A DNA stretch of 64,000 nt from assembly GCA_003220685.1 (NCBI GenBank), contig QHTE01000069.1, positions 1 through 64,000 on the forward strand, read 5' to 3'. Of the stretch, positions 1-9,607 are shown one piece after another (the first letter of the stretch is position 1; each line of letters starts with the position of its first letter). The DNA is from Candidatus Rokuibacteriota bacterium (GTDB taxonomy: Bacteria > Methylomirabilota > Methylomirabilia > Rokubacteriales > CSP1-6). Under the pieces are notes generated by a model. It saw only the letters and a program-made list of their open reading frames with translations. It did not search any database and was not told the origin of the DNA. The position numbers and the translations under genes are program-made.

Positions 1-1053
1 TCGAGCTTCGTCGGGCTGGGCGGCGGCAACCCGCTCAAGTCGCTGGTTTCAATCTTGCTCGGCTTCGTGCTCGCCGCCGTGGGGCTCGACATCGTCACCG
101 GCCAGCTCCGGATGACCTTCGGCTTCGTCGACCTCATGAAGGGGTTCGACTTCATCGTCGCCGTCATCGGCCTCTTCGGGATCGGTGAGATCCTCTTGTC
201 CGTCGAGGAAGGCCTCTCCTTCCGCAGCGTTCCGACGGGCATGAATTTGAGAGTCGTCCTGGAGACCTGGAAGGTGCTGCCCCGTTACGCTCGCACCTTC
301 GTGCGCGGCTCCTTCATCGGCTTCTGGATGGGGTTCAAGCCGGGCGGGGCCACGCCCGCGTCCTTCATGAGCTACGCGTTCGCGAAGCGATTCGCGAAGC
401 ATCCGGAGCGCTTTGGTAAAGGCGAGCTCGAGGGCGTTGTCGCGCCCGAGACGGCGGCCCACGCTGCGGGCGTGGCCGCGATCTTGCCGATGATCACACT
501 TGGGATTCCGGGATCACCGACAGCCGCGGTGATGCTGGGCGGCCTCATCATCTGGGGTCTCCAGCCCGGGCCGCTCCTGTTCAAAGAGAAGCCCGACTTC
601 GTCTGGGGGCTCATCGCGAGCATGTACACGGGCAACATCATCGGCGTGTTGATGGTCCTCGCCTTCGTACCGTTCTTCGCGGCGATTCTCCGGATCCCGT
701 TCGCAATCCTCACGCCCGTGATCGTGGTCGTCTGCGCCGTCGGCTCCTACGCCGTGCACAACAGCATGATCGACATCTGGTACATGGTGATCTTCGGAGT
801 CGTGGGATACGTGTTCAAGAAGCTCGACTACCCACTCGCACCGCTCGTGCTGGCCCTCGTGCTCGGCGACCTGGCCGAGAACGCGCTCCGCCAGAGTCTC
901 ATCATGTCCCAGGGCTCATTCGCGATCTTCTTGACGCGCCCGATCGCGGGCGCCATCACGGCCGTGGCTATCTTCTTCTTCGTGCTCCCGGTGCTGACAC
1001 CTTGGTGGCGGCGAGCGCGCGGGACCGCGGTGCCGGCGCCGCGGGAGACCTGA
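1..1053 (+). CDS. tctA: Tripartite tricarboxylate transporter large permease, TctA family (5' end outside window)
   Basis: The reading frame is open from base 1, so the gene starts upstream; the ORF track begins only at an internal TTG. The visible 350 residues are mostly hydrophobic membrane segments with the Gly/Pro-rich motifs of TctA, such as 'FMSYAFAKR' and 'TLGIPGSPTAAVMLGGL'. TctA is the large 12-helix permease of a secondary transporter that takes up tricarboxylates or related organic acids delivered by a periplasmic TctC protein. Family members are about 500 residues long, so roughly 150 residues are missing. TctB and TctC should lie just upstream but cannot be seen. The stop overlaps the next start by one base. 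Confidence 0.9.
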   Translation, partial: SSFVGLGGGNPLKSLVSILLGFVLAAVGLDIVTGQLRMTFGFVDLMKGFDFIVAVIGLFGIGEILLSVEEGLSFRSVPTGMNLRVVLETWKVLPRYARTFVRGSFIGFWMGFKPGGATPASFMSYAFAKRFAKHPERFGKGELEGVVAPETAAHAAGVAAILPMITLGIPGSPTAAVMLGGLIIWGLQPGPLLFKEKPDFVWGLIASMYTGNIIGVLMVLAFVPFFAAILRIPFAILTPVIVVVCAVGSYAVHNSMIDIWYMVIFGVVGYVFKKLDYPLAPLVLALVLGDLAENALRQSLIMSQGSFAIFLTRPIAGAITAVAIFFFVLPVLTPWWRRARGTAVPAPRET

Positions 1054-1751
1054 TGGCGCTCCTCACCGACCCCGAGTTCTGGTTGCGGCTGTTCGGCATC
1101 GGCATGGTCAACCTCCTCCTCTCGGGCGACAACGCCCTCGTCATCGCGCTGGCGGTGCGGGCGCTGCCCAAGCACAAGCGGATGCTGGGGCAGATCTGGG
1201 GCGCCGCCGGTGCGGTCGTGCTGCGCCTGATCTTCGTCGGGATCGTGAGCGTACTCTTGAGAATCCCGCTGCTGCAGCTCGTGGGCGGGCTGCTCCTCGT
1301 GTGGATCGCGGTCAGGCTCGTCAGGCCGGAGACTGCCGGCGAGAACCAGGTCCGGCGGGGCGCTTCCCTCTGGGAGGCGATCTGGATCATCATCGTCGCC
1401 GACGTGACGATGAGCCTCGACAACGTGCTCGCGATCGCGGCGACCGCCCACGGCGATTTCCTCCTCGTGATGTTCGGCATCGGCCTCTCGCTGCCGATCG
1501 TTGTCTGGGGCGCCGGGCTCCTGGCGCTCCTCATGAACCGCTATACGTGGATCGTCTGGCTCGGAGGGGGCCTGCTCGGCTACGTCGCGGGCGAGATGCT
1601 GATCGAGGACCCGGTCGTCATGCGATGGTTCGGGGAGACCGCGGCAGCGCTCCACTACGGGCTGCCGATCGCCATCGGCGTGCTCGTGACGACGCTCGGG
1701 TGGTGGCTCGGGCGTGGCCGCCGGCACGCCCACGTGCCGGAGAAGCTCTGA
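1053..1751 (+). CDS. TerC/YjbE-family integral membrane protein
   Basis: This 232-residue protein has about seven hydrophobic segments. It carries the two family hallmarks, 'SGDNALVIALAVRALP' near residue 25 and 'SLDNVLAIAATAHGD' near residue 125; the paired acidic-Asn motifs are thought to bind metal. TerC-family proteins are linked to manganese efflux or metal homeostasis, but the substrate cannot be read from sequence. ATG at 1053 overlaps the tctA stop (TGATG). The longer ORF-track start at 1002 would run 17 codons inside tctA and is less likely. Confidence 0.85.
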   Translation: MALLTDPEFWLRLFGIGMVNLLLSGDNALVIALAVRALPKHKRMLGQIWGAAGAVVLRLIFVGIVSVLLRIPLLQLVGGLLLVWIAVRLVRPETAGENQVRRGASLWEAIWIIIVADVTMSLDNVLAIAATAHGDFLLVMFGIGLSLPIVVWGAGLLALLMNRYTWIVWLGGGLLGYVAGEMLIEDPVVMRWFGETAAALHYGLPIAIGVLVTTLGWWLGRGRRHAHVPEKL

Positions 1752-1759
1752 GCCGGCTG

Positions 1760-2524
1760 ATGAGCACGCCCGGCCGCCGGCCAGTGGGTGATCACTCCGT
1801 CGAGCTTGGACCGATCAAGTCGACGCGGATCTACGAGGAGATCGTCCGGCAGGTCAAGCAGCTGATCGCCGAAGGACGCTTCAAGAGCGGCGACCGGCTG
1901 CCGCCCGAGCGCGAGCTGGCCGAGAAGTTCGTCGTCAGCCGCACCTCCGTGCGCGAAGCGCTACGGGCGCTCGAAAGCCTGGGGCTCATCGACATCCGGC
2001 CGGGCGAGGGCACGTTCGTCCGCGAAGTGTCGATCGACGCGCTGGTCGGCCCGCTCGCCCTGCTGATGACCACACAGCGGGAGGCGATCGGCGAGCTCTT
2101 CGAGGCACGGCGGGTGCTCGAGCCGGCGCTCGCGGCGCTCGCGGCGAGCCGTGCGACGCCGGACGAGGTCCAGGAGATGGAGCGGATCCTCGAGGACCAG
2201 GCGCGGGAGATCGCTGCCGGGAGGACCGGGCTCGCGCAGGACGCCGCGTTCCACGCCGCGGTCGGCACCGCCGCGCACAACCGGGCGATCACGCGGATCG
2301 CGCACGCGATCATGGATCTCCTGACGCAGAGCCGCGAGGAGTCGCTCAACACGCCGGGCCGGCCGACCCGCTCGCACCAGGACCACCGGCGCATCGTCGA
2401 GGCGATCGCGCGCCGCGACAGCGCCGCCGCGCGACAGGCGATGCTCGACCATCTGATCGCGGTGGAGGGGCTCGTGCTCGGGCCGGCGTCTCAGCGTCCC
2501 CGCGGCGAGAATTCGGACGCTTGA
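1760..2524 (+). CDS. FadR/GntR-family transcriptional regulator
   Basis: A 254-residue protein with an N-terminal winged helix-turn-helix (about residues 15-85; 'GDRLPPERELAEKF', 'SRTSVREALRALESLG') followed by an all-helical FCD ligand-binding domain (about 95-235) with conserved His residues in 'AAFHAAVG' and 'HQDHRRIVEA'. FCD regulators usually sense organic acids such as lactate, pyruvate or gluconate. Lying next to the TctA permease, it may control organic-acid uptake, which is inference. ATG 1760 sits 8 nt after the terC stop; the upstream ORF-track extension is a shadow of terC. Confidence 0.88.
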   Translation: MSTPGRRPVGDHSVELGPIKSTRIYEEIVRQVKQLIAEGRFKSGDRLPPERELAEKFVVSRTSVREALRALESLGLIDIRPGEGTFVREVSIDALVGPLALLMTTQREAIGELFEARRVLEPALAALAASRATPDEVQEMERILEDQAREIAAGRTGLAQDAAFHAAVGTAAHNRAITRIAHAIMDLLTQSREESLNTPGRPTRSHQDHRRIVEAIARRDSAAARQAMLDHLIAVEGLVLGPASQRPRGENSDA

Positions 2525-2549
2525 CCGGGTCGGCGCGACTTCGTATACT
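2521..2549 (+). promoter_or_regulatory. Promoter TTGACC-N17-TATACT
   Basis: A -35 box TTGACC (2521-2526) overlaps the stop codon of the GntR gene and is followed after exactly 17 nt by a -10 box TATACT (2544-2549). The expected transcription start is at about 2556-2557, coinciding with a GTG codon at 2557. This is the best sigma-70-type match in the left part of the window. Confidence 0.6.
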
Positions 2550-2556
2550 CGCGATC

Positions 2557-2640
2557 GTGATTCGCATGACGTCGCGAGTACCGCTCCTGGGACTGATTCT
2601 GCTGGTACTGCCAGCCCTGCCTGGAGCATCCGCGACGTAA
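2557..2640 (+). CDS. Leaderless 27-codon ORF resembling a bare signal peptide
   Basis: The ORF is too short for the supplied track. It starts at GTG 2557, where the upstream promoter would begin transcription, and ends at TAA 2638-2640. The peptide has basic residues at the N-terminus, a Leu-rich core 'LLGLILLVLPAL' and an 'ASA' end, exactly like a Sec signal peptide that stops at the cleavage site. It could be a leader peptide, the stub of a decayed secreted-protein gene, or untranslated. No family was recognised. Confidence 0.35.
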   Translation: MIRMTSRVPLLGLILLVLPALPGASAT

Positions 2641-2691
2641 GCCGACAACGGATGCCACGGGCGGGGGACGGCCTGTGGCGCAGGAAACCTC

Positions 2692-2723
2692 AAAGGCCAC
2701 GGGTCGAACGACCCGTGGCCTTT
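2692..2723 (+). terminator. Perfect GC-rich hairpin, likely intrinsic terminator or attenuator
   Basis: AAAGGCCACGGGTCG (2692-2706) is followed, after AA, by its exact reverse complement ending in TTT (2709-2723). The stem begins with an A-run and ends with a short T-run, as in an intrinsic terminator. The first arm's core GCCACGGG also occurs at 2654-2661, so the 3' arm could pair with either copy. This leaves room for an alternative (antiterminator-like) fold ahead of ppdK. Confidence 0.6.
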
Positions 2724-2805
2724 CGTGTCTGGGCGAGGGTTTTCCGAGAATCCAGGGACCAGCGAATGAGAGAAGGCGCGGCAGCGGTAACGAGCGGTAG
2801 AATAA

Positions 2806-2835
2806 TTGACACTGGTGCTCGTTATCCACTAACAT
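2806..2835 (+). promoter_or_regulatory. Probable ppdK promoter TTGACA-N18-TAACAT
   Basis: A consensus -35 box TTGACA (2806-2811), preceded by an A/T-rich stretch, lies 18 nt before TAACAT (2830-2835). Transcription would start about 35 nt upstream of the ppdK ATG. With the hairpin before it, ppdK probably has its own promoter. The 352-base gap from 2525 to 2876 holds this, the hairpin, the short ORF and the upstream promoter, and nothing else that I can see. Confidence 0.5.
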
Positions 2836-2876
2836 CACAAGACTTTTTTGGTCATCGGGGACGGAGACCCGCGCCT

Positions 2877-5588
2877 ATGACGAAATACGTCTACTTCTTC
2901 GGAGGGGGCCATGCCGAAGGCTCCTCGGTCATGCGGAACCTGCTCGGTGGTAAAGGCTGCGAACTGGCGGAAATGACCAACCTCGGCATTCCCGTGCCGC
3001 CAGGATTCACCGTGACGACGCAGGCTTGGGCCCACTACAACCGATCCGGGCACGAGTGGCCCGAGGAACTGTGGGACCAGGCCCTCGAGAACCTCCAGCG
3101 GCTCGAGTCCGCCGCGGACGCCGGATTCGGCGACCCCAAGCAGCCCCTCCTCGTGTCGGTCCGCTCGGGTGCCCGCGTCTCGATGCCCGGGATGATGGAG
3201 ACGATCCTCAATCTCGGCTTGAACGACGCCACCGTCGAGGGCCTAGCGGCGCGCACCCGCAACGAGCGATTCGCGTGGGACTGCTACCGGCGCTTCGTCA
3301 CGATGTTCGGCGACGTCGTGCTGGGCGTCCGGCGCGAGATCTTCGACGCCGAGCTCGAGGCGATGAAGTCGCGGCTAGGGGTTAAGACCGACCCGGAAGT
3401 GCCGGCGCCGGAGCTGCGCAAGCTGACCGACGCGTTCAAGAGCATCGTCAGCGAGCGGACGGGGCGCGCCTTTCCGGAAGACGTCAAGGATCAGCTCCGG
3501 CTGGCGATCAACGCCGTGTTCGACTCCTGGTTCGCGAAGAAGGCTACGGAATATCGACGCATCCACAACATCCCCGAGGAATGGGGCACGGCCGTGACCG
3601 TGATGGCCATGGTCTTCGGCAACCTCGGGGAGACCTCCGGCACCGGCGTCGGCTTCACGCGCGATCCCCGCACGGGCGAGCGGCGCTTCTACGCCGAGTA
3701 CCTGCCGAACGCGCAGGGCGAGGACGTCGTCGCGGGTATCCGCACGCCGCTCCCGATCGAGGCGCTGCATCAGCGGATGCCGGCGGTCTACGACGAGGTC
3801 CTCGAGATCGCCGGGCGCCTGGAGCGTCACTACAAGGACATGCAGGACATCGAGTTCACCGTGCAGGAGGGCAAGCTCTATCTCCTGCAGACGCGCGCCG
3901 GCAAGCGCTCGGCGCGCGCCGCCGTCAAGGTGGCTCGCGATCTGGTCAACGAGCACGTGATCGACCAGCACACGGCCCTGCTCCGCGTCCGGCCGCTGGA
4001 AGTCAACGAGGCGATCCGGCCCGTCTTCGACGACCGGGACAAGGCCGCCGCGATCCACAAGGGACGGCTGCTGGCTCGCGGGCTTCCGGCCGCGCCGGGA
4101 GCGGCGGTCGGCAAGGCGGTGTTCGATGCCGATCGCGCGGTGGAGTGGGCGCACGCGAACGAGAAGGTCATCCTCGTCAGGCCCGAGACCTCGCCGGAGG
4201 ACGTCGCCGGCATGTACGCCGCGGAAGGCATCGTCACGTCGCGCGGCGGCCGGACGTCGCACGCGGCCGTGGTCGCGGTCGGGATGGGCAAGGCCTGCGT
4301 GGTCGGCGCCGCGGAGATCCTCGTGGACGAGCAGCGCCGCGTCTTCGAGGTCGGTGGCCGCATCGTCCGCGAGGGCGACTGGATCTCGGTCGACGGCGGC
4401 ACCGGCGAGGTCCTGCTCGACAGCGTCAAGACCGTCGAGGGTCAGCTCGGCGACGAGGTCCGCGAGCTCCTGGCCTGGGCGGATCGCTACCGGACCGAAG
4501 GCCTCGGCGTGCGGGCCAACGCCGATACGCCGGCCGACGCCGAGCGGGCGCGCGAGTTCGGCGCCGAAGGCATCGGCCTCGTCCGCACCGAGCACATGTT
4601 CTTCGCGCCCGATCGGATTCGGATCGTCCGCGAGATGATCATGGCGGCCGACCAGGCGACGCGACGCGCCGCGCTCGAGAAGCTCCGCCCGTTCCAGCGC
4701 GACGACTTCATGGGCATCTTCCGCGCCATGAACGGGCTCCCGGTGACCATCCGCCTGCTCGACCCGCCGCTTCACGAGTTCCTGCCCAACCATAAGGAGT
4801 ACAAGGAGCTCATCGAGACGAAGAGCCGCTTGGAAGCGCTCGGGATCAACCCCGAGGAGCAGGCCCGCCTCGAGACGATCATCGCCAGCGTCGAGAAGCT
4901 GCGCGAGGCCAACCCGATGCTCGGCCATCGCGGCTGCCGGCTCGGCATCACGCATCCCGAGATCTACGGCATGCAGGTCCGGGCCATCATGGAGGCCGCG
5001 TGCACCGTCGTCGAGCAGGGCGTCCACACTGAGCCCGAGATCATGATCCCGCTGACCGGAACGGTCGGCGAGATGAAGGAGACGTTCGGTCAAACCAAGC
5101 GGGTCGCCGACGGCGTCATCGCCGAGACCGGCGTGTCCGTGCCGTACCTGATCGGCACGATGATCGAGGTCCCGCGCGCGGCACTGATCGCCGCCCAGAT
5201 CGCCGAGTTCGCCGAGTTCTTCTCGTTCGGGACCAACGACCTGACGCAGCTCACCTACGGCTACAGCCGCGACGACGTCGCGAAGTTCCTGCCGAAGTAC
5301 CTCGACATCGGCCTGGTCCCGCACGATCCCTTCTCGGTCCTCGACCAGGAGGGCGTCGGCGAGATGGTCAAGATCGGCATCGAGCGGGGGCGCAGTCGGC
5401 GGCCCAACTTGAAGATCGGTATCTGCGGCGAGCACGGCGGCGAGGCGTCGTCGGTGGAGTTCTGCCACCGCGTGAAGATGACCTACGTGTCGTGCTCGCC
5501 CTATCTCATCCCCGGCGCGCGGCTCGCCGCGGCGCAGGCGCGCATCAAGGAGCGCCAGGTCGGCGGCAGCGGGGACTACCGTGTGTAG
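2877..5588 (+). CDS. ppdK: Pyruvate, phosphate dikinase
   Basis: PPDK interconverts pyruvate + ATP + Pi and PEP + AMP + PPi in the cytoplasm. The 903-residue product has the family's usual length and order: an N-terminal ATP-grasp domain ('GGKGCELAEM' at the front), a swivelling phosphohistidine domain with the catalytic His in 'SRGGRTSHAAVVAVGMGKA' near residue 460, and a C-terminal PEP/pyruvate barrel with 'SFGTNDLTQLTYGYSRDD' and 'ICGEHGGEASSVEF'. ATG 2877 has a GGAG about 10 nt upstream; the ORF-track start at 2652 would run through the hairpin and promoter. It probably supports gluconeogenesis or PPi-linked glycolysis. Confidence 0.97.
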   Translation: MTKYVYFFGGGHAEGSSVMRNLLGGKGCELAEMTNLGIPVPPGFTVTTQAWAHYNRSGHEWPEELWDQALENLQRLESAADAGFGDPKQPLLVSVRSGARVSMPGMMETILNLGLNDATVEGLAARTRNERFAWDCYRRFVTMFGDVVLGVRREIFDAELEAMKSRLGVKTDPEVPAPELRKLTDAFKSIVSERTGRAFPEDVKDQLRLAINAVFDSWFAKKATEYRRIHNIPEEWGTAVTVMAMVFGNLGETSGTGVGFTRDPRTGERRFYAEYLPNAQGEDVVAGIRTPLPIEALHQRMPAVYDEVLEIAGRLERHYKDMQDIEFTVQEGKLYLLQTRAGKRSARAAVKVARDLVNEHVIDQHTALLRVRPLEVNEAIRPVFDDRDKAAAIHKGRLLARGLPAAPGAAVGKAVFDADRAVEWAHANEKVILVRPETSPEDVAGMYAAEGIVTSRGGRTSHAAVVAVGMGKACVVGAAEILVDEQRRVFEVGGRIVREGDWISVDGGTGEVLLDSVKTVEGQLGDEVRELLAWADRYRTEGLGVRANADTPADAERAREFGAEGIGLVRTEHMFFAPDRIRIVREMIMAADQATRRAALEKLRPFQRDDFMGIFRAMNGLPVTIRLLDPPLHEFLPNHKEYKELIETKSRLEALGINPEEQARLETIIASVEKLREANPMLGHRGCRLGITHPEIYGMQVRAIMEAACTVVEQGVHTEPEIMIPLTGTVGEMKETFGQTKRVADGVIAETGVSVPYLIGTMIEVPRAALIAAQIAEFAEFFSFGTNDLTQLTYGYSRDDVAKFLPKYLDIGLVPHDPFSVLDQEGVGEMVKIGIERGRSRRPNLKIGICGEHGGEASSVEFCHRVKMTYVSCSPYLIPGARLAAAQARIKERQVGGSGDYRV

Positions 5589-5613
5589 GTTCGAACTCTA
5601 GGAGGAGCGCGAA

Positions 5614-7368
5614 GTGAAAATGCCCGGGGCCCGAATCGTTCTGGAGTGCCTGAAGCGCCAGGGAGTCGACCTTGTCTTCGGTCTGCCGGGCGGCGCGGTC
5701 CTCCCCATCTACGATGCCCTGTACGATTTCGAGGGCCTGCGCCACATCCTCGTACGCCAGGAAGCCGCCGCCGGACACGCCGCGGAGGGCTACGCGCGGA
5801 CCACGGGCAAGGTGGGCGTCTGCCTCGTGACATCGGGCCCCGCCGCGACGAATCTGGTGACGGCGCTTCAGGACGCGATGATGGACTCGATCCCGATCGT
5901 CGCCTTTACCGGTCAGGTCCCGACGCACCTCATCGGCAACGACGCGTTCCAGGAGGCGGACAACGTCGGCATCACGCGGCCGTGCACGAAGCACAACTTC
6001 CTCGTGAAGGACGGCAACGACCTCGGGCCGATCATCCGCGAGGCGTTCCACATCGCGTCCACCGGGCGTCCGGGACCCGTCCACGTGGACCTGCCGAAGG
6101 ACATCCTCGTCAAGGAGTGGGAGCTCGTCTGGCCCGAGCACGTCCAGATGCGCTCGTACAACCCCAACTACGAGGGTCACCCCGGACAGGTCAAGCGCGC
6201 GGCCAAGCTTCTGGCGCGCGCGAAGAAGCCCGTGCTCTACGTGGGCGGCGGCGTGATCTCGGCCGACGCCAGCGCCGAGCTCAGACAGCTGGCCGAGCTC
6301 GGGCAGTTCCCGCTGACTCAGACCTTGATGGGTCTCGGGGCGTTTCCAATGGACCATCCGCTCTCGCTCGACATGCTCGGCATGCACGGCAGCTACTACG
6401 CCAACATGGCCGTCCACAACTCGGACGTGCTGGTCGCGGTCGGCGCGCGCTTCGACGACCGGGTGACGGGCAAGGTCGACGCGTTCGCCCCGCACGCGGA
6501 GATCGTCCACATCGACATCGATCCGTCCTCGATCTCGAAGAACATCAAGGTGGGGGTGCCGATCGTCGGCGACTGCCGGCGGGTGCTCGTCAAGCTGCTG
6601 GACGCCCTCCGCGAGGAGCTGAAGGACGAGCCGGCGCCGGCCGTCCGCGAGGGCCGGCGGCAGTGGGCCGCGCAGATCGCGCAGTGGAAGCACGACTTCC
6701 CGTTCCAGTACGAATGGAGCGACGATGTCGTCAAGCCACAGTACGTCATCCAGGAGATCTCCAACGCGACCGGCGGCGAGGCCTTTATCGTCACCGGCGT
6801 CGGCCAGCACCAGATGTGGGCGGCGCAGTACTACAAGTTCAAGCACCCGCGCATGTGGTGCACGTCGGGCGGTCTCGGCACGATGGGCTACGGGCTGCCG
6901 ACCGCGATGGGCGTCCAGGCGGCCAACCCGGGCAAGCTCGTGATCAACATCGACGGCGACGGGTCGTTCCAGATGAACAGCCAGGAGCTCGCCACTTGCT
7001 TCACCGAGGGGCTTCCGGTCAAGACCGTGATCATCAACAACGGCGGCCACGGCATGGTCCGGCAGTGGCAGCGGATCATCTACAAAGAGCGTTACTCCGC
7101 GATCGACCTGCCGCAGATCCCGGACTGGGTGCGCCTGGCCGAGGCCTACGGTTGCGTCGGCCTGCGCGTGACGAAGCCGAGCGAGCTGGTGCCGGCCATC
7201 GAGAAGATGATCGCGACGCCGGCCCCCGTCATCCTCGACGTGTGCGTCGACAAGGACGAGTGCGTGTTCCCAATGGTGCCGGCCGGCGGCGCCAACACCG
7301 ACATGATCCTGGCGCCGCCCACCCGCGAGGTGCGAGACAAAGCCTCGAAGTCGCAGACGGGCTTCTGA
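5614..7368 (+). CDS. ilvB: Acetolactate synthase, large (catalytic) subunit
   Basis: This enzyme makes acetolactate or acetohydroxybutyrate, the first common step of valine/leucine/isoleucine synthesis, using TPP, FAD and Mg2+. The 584-residue protein carries the catalytic-Glu region '[17 protein letters not shown]' and the TPP motif beginning '[11 protein letters not shown]' and ending in 'INN'. GTG 5614 is chosen because AGGAGGA (5600-5606) lies 7 nt upstream; an in-frame ATG two codons later is too far from it. It follows ppdK by 25 nt and overlaps ilvN by one base. Confidence 0.97.
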   Translation: MKMPGARIVLECLKRQGVDLVFGLPGGAVLPIYDALYDFEGLRHILVRQEAAAGHAAEGYARTTGKVGVCLVTSGPAATNLVTALQDAMMDSIPIVAFTGQVPTHLIGNDAFQEADNVGITRPCTKHNFLVKDGNDLGPIIREAFHIASTGRPGPVHVDLPKDILVKEWELVWPEHVQMRSYNPNYEGHPGQVKRAAKLLARAKKPVLYVGGGVISADASAELRQLAELGQFPLTQTLMGLGAFPMDHPLSLDMLGMHGSYYANMAVHNSDVLVAVGARFDDRVTGKVDAFAPHAEIVHIDIDPSSISKNIKVGVPIVGDCRRVLVKLLDALREELKDEPAPAVREGRRQWAAQIAQWKHDFPFQYEWSDDVVKPQYVIQEISNATGGEAFIVTGVGQHQMWAAQYYKFKHPRMWCTSGGLGTMGYGLPTAMGVQAANPGKLVINIDGDGSFQMNSQELATCFTEGLPVKTVIINNGGHGMVRQWQRIIYKERYSAIDLPQIPDWVRLAEAYGCVGLRVTKPSELVPAIEKMIATPAPVILDVCVDKDECVFPMVPAGGANTDMILAPPTREVRDKASKSQTGF

Positions 7369-7943
7369 TGCAAAACGGCAGCGAGCCCCGCAAGCACATG
7401 ATCGCGGTCCTGGTCGAGAACAAGTTCGGTGTCCTCTCCCGCGTCGCCGGCCTGTTCTCGGCGCGCGGCTACAACATCGAGAGCCTGTCGGTGGGCGAGA
7501 CGCTCGACCCGACGGTGTCGCGCATGACGCTCGTCGTGCGCGGCGACGAGTTCGTCATCGAGCAGGTGACGAAGCAGCTGCACAAGCTGATCGACGTGAT
7601 CAAGGTGACCGACCTGACCGACGAGGGACACGTCGAGCGCGAGCTGGTGCTCATCCGCGTGAACGCCGAGCCGGCCAACCGGGCGGAGATCCTCCGCACC
7701 GCGGACATCTTCCGGGCGCGGGTCGTCGACGTCACGCCGGTCTCGTTCGTCCTGGAGGCCACCGGGGACGAGGGCAAGCTCGAGGCGCTGATCGAGCTGC
7801 TCCGGCCGATCGGCATCCAGGAGCTGGTCCGTACGGGCAAGGTGGCGATCGCGCGCGGCCCGAAGACGCGCGTTCGCCGCGTTGAGACCCCGCGCAAGCC
7901 GCGCGTCGCGGATGACCCGAAGGTGGTCGGCTTCGCCGACTAG
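7368..7943 (+). CDS. ilvN: Acetolactate synthase, small (regulatory) subunit
   Basis: This subunit binds valine and confers feedback inhibition on IlvB. The N-terminal ACT domain (about residues 10-80) contains '[24 protein letters not shown]', here in part, and is followed by the second ACT-like domain ('[10 protein letters not shown]...'). At 191 residues it is somewhat longer than the usual 160-175 because of a basic, Pro-containing tail after residue 165. ATG 7368 overlaps the ilvB stop (TGATG), which suggests translational coupling for a stoichiometric complex. In the ORF track it is hidden inside a longer shadow ORF. Confidence 0.95.
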   Translation: MQNGSEPRKHMIAVLVENKFGVLSRVAGLFSARGYNIESLSVGETLDPTVSRMTLVVRGDEFVIEQVTKQLHKLIDVIKVTDLTDEGHVERELVLIRVNAEPANRAEILRTADIFRARVVDVTPVSFVLEATGDEGKLEALIELLRPIGIQELVRTGKVAIARGPKTRVRRVETPRKPRVADDPKVVGFAD

Positions 7944-7970
7944 AACGACTAGAAAAGGAAAGGACACCAG

Positions 7971-8978
7971 ATGGCCGCGAAGATCTACTACGACCAGGAC
8001 GCCGATCTCGGCCTGCTCAAGGGGCGGAAGATCGCGATCATCGGCTACGGCAGCCAGGGCCACGCCCACGCGCTGAACCTCAAGGACTCGGGGCAGGACG
8101 TCGTCGTCGGGCTCTACAAGGGCTCGAAGAGCTGGGCGAAGGCCGAGAAGGAAGGTCTCCGCGTCGCGACCGTCAACGAGGCGGCGCAGATGGCCGACGT
8201 CATCATGATCCTGCTGCCGGACCAGAGCCAACGCCACGTGTTCGAGACCGAGATCAAGGGTGGGCTGGGCAAGGGCAAGATGCTCATGTTCGCCCACGGC
8301 TTCAATATCCATTTCAACCAGGTCGTCCCGCCCCCCGAGGTCGACGTCACCATGATCGCGCCCAAGGCGCCGGGCCACGTCATGCGCGATCTCTTCACCC
8401 AGGGCCCGGGCGTCCCGGCGCTGCTCGCCGTGTACCAGGACGTCTCGGGCCGGGCCCGCGACCTCGGGCTCGCGTACGGCAAGGGCGTGGGCTGCACGCG
8501 CGCGGGCGTGATCGAAACGACGTTCAAGGAAGAGACCGAGACCGACCTGTTCGGCGAGCAGACGACGCTCTGCGGCGGCATCTCGCACCTGATCAAGGCC
8601 GCCTACGAGACGCTGGTCGAAGCGGGCTATCAGCCGGAGGTCGCCTACTTCGAGTGCATGCACGAGATGAAGCTGATCGTCGACCTCTTCTATCAGGGCG
8701 GGCTCGCCTACATGCGCTACTCCGTCTCGGACACCGCCGAGTACGGCGACTACACGCGCGGCCCGCGGGTCGTCAGCGACGCGACCAAGGCCGAGATGAA
8801 GACGATCCTCGGCGAGATCCAGTCCGGTCAGTTCGCGCGCGAGTGGGTGCTGGAGAACCAGGCCAACCGCGCCGGGTTCCTCGCGATGCGGCGGCGCGAC
8901 GCCGAGCACCCGATCGAGGAGGTCGGCAAGCGCCTGCGCGCGATGATGGCGTGGATCAAGCCGCCCCGAATGGGATGA
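7971..8978 (+). CDS. ilvC: Ketol-acid reductoisomerase (NADP+), class I
   Basis: IlvC converts acetolactate to 2,3-dihydroxyisovalerate by alkyl migration and NADPH reduction. The 335-residue class I enzyme shows the Rossmann motif '[17 protein letters not shown]' near residue 25, 'FAHGFNIHF' near 110 and the C-terminal knotted metal-binding domain with 'GTxx'-type helices ('[20 protein letters not shown]'). It follows ilvN by 27 nt with an AAGGAAAGGA purine tract before the ATG, and its end overlaps psd by four bases. ilvD is not in the window. Confidence 0.97.
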   Translation: MAAKIYYDQDADLGLLKGRKIAIIGYGSQGHAHALNLKDSGQDVVVGLYKGSKSWAKAEKEGLRVATVNEAAQMADVIMILLPDQSQRHVFETEIKGGLGKGKMLMFAHGFNIHFNQVVPPPEVDVTMIAPKAPGHVMRDLFTQGPGVPALLAVYQDVSGRARDLGLAYGKGVGCTRAGVIETTFKEETETDLFGEQTTLCGGISHLIKAAYETLVEAGYQPEVAYFECMHEMKLIVDLFYQGGLAYMRYSVSDTAEYGDYTRGPRVVSDATKAEMKTILGEIQSGQFAREWVLENQANRAGFLAMRRRDAEHPIEEVGKRLRAMMAWIKPPRMG

Positions 8979-9607
8979 TGGCGAAGCTTCTCGTCGCGCG
9001 CGAGGGCTGGCCCTTCATCGCGATTCCGGCGGCGATCGCCGCCGGGCTCGCGCTGACCGGCCGGCGCGCCCTCGCGGTGCCCTTCGCGGCAGCGTCGTTG
9101 GCCTCCCTCGGCTTCTTCCGCGACCCGGAGCGTGAGACACCGGCCATTCCCGGCGCGGTGCTGTCGCCGGCCGATGGCAGGGTGATGTCCGTCGACGAGC
9201 TCGACGACCAGTTCGTCGGCCCGTCCGTGCGCGTCGCGACCTTCCTGTCGCCGCTCGACGTGCACGTCAACCGCGCGCCCATCGCCGGGCTGGTCGTCGG
9301 CGTCACGTACTCGCGGGGCCGCTTCGTCGCCGCCTATCAGGCGGAGGCGGGGCAGGCGAACGAGCGCTGCGTCGTCAATCTCCAGGGCGACAGCATCAGG
9401 GTCACGGTGGTCCAGATCGCCGGCGCGGTCGCGCGGCGCATCGTGTGCCGCGTGGGCCCCGGCGACAAGCTGTCGGCGGGCGAGCGCTTCGGGATGATCC
9501 GGTTCGGCTCGCGCACCGACTGCTACATGCCGCGCGGCACGCAGGTGCACGTCCGGGCCGGCGACCGGGTCACCGGCGGCGTCACCGTGCTGGGGATGGC
9601 CTCGTGA
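8975..9607 (+). CDS. psd: Phosphatidylserine decarboxylase proenzyme (short form)
   Basis: This enzyme decarboxylates phosphatidylserine to phosphatidylethanolamine. The 210-residue product belongs to the short Psd class: membrane-anchoring N-terminus, '[13 protein letters not shown]', '[11 protein letters not shown]' and the self-cleavage/pyruvoyl site in '[11 protein letters not shown]' near residue 178. Ser becomes the pyruvoyl group of the small alpha chain. It overlaps ilvC by 4 nt (ATGA); an ATG directly behind could also be used. The next gene, pssA, supplies its substrate, so the two form a phosphatidylethanolamine pathway pair. Confidence 0.93.
   Translation: MMAKLLVAREGWPFIAIPAAIAAGLALTGRRALAVPFAAASLASLGFFRDPERETPAIPGAVLSPADGRVMSVDELDDQFVGPSVRVATFLSPLDVHVNRAPIAGLVVGVTYSRGRFVAAYQAEAGQANERCVVNLQGDSIRVTVVQIAGAVARRIVCRVGPGDKLSAGERFGMIRFGSRTDCYMPRGTQVHVRAGDRVTGGVTVLGMAS

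Noticed and set aside
2685-2723. Resemblance of CAAAGGCCACGGGTC to the conserved core of GEMM-I (cyclic di-GMP/cGAMP) riboswitches
   Set aside because: The GGCAAACC tetraloop-receptor block and the rest of the P2/P3 architecture are missing, and the stretch is one arm of a perfect terminator-like hairpin.
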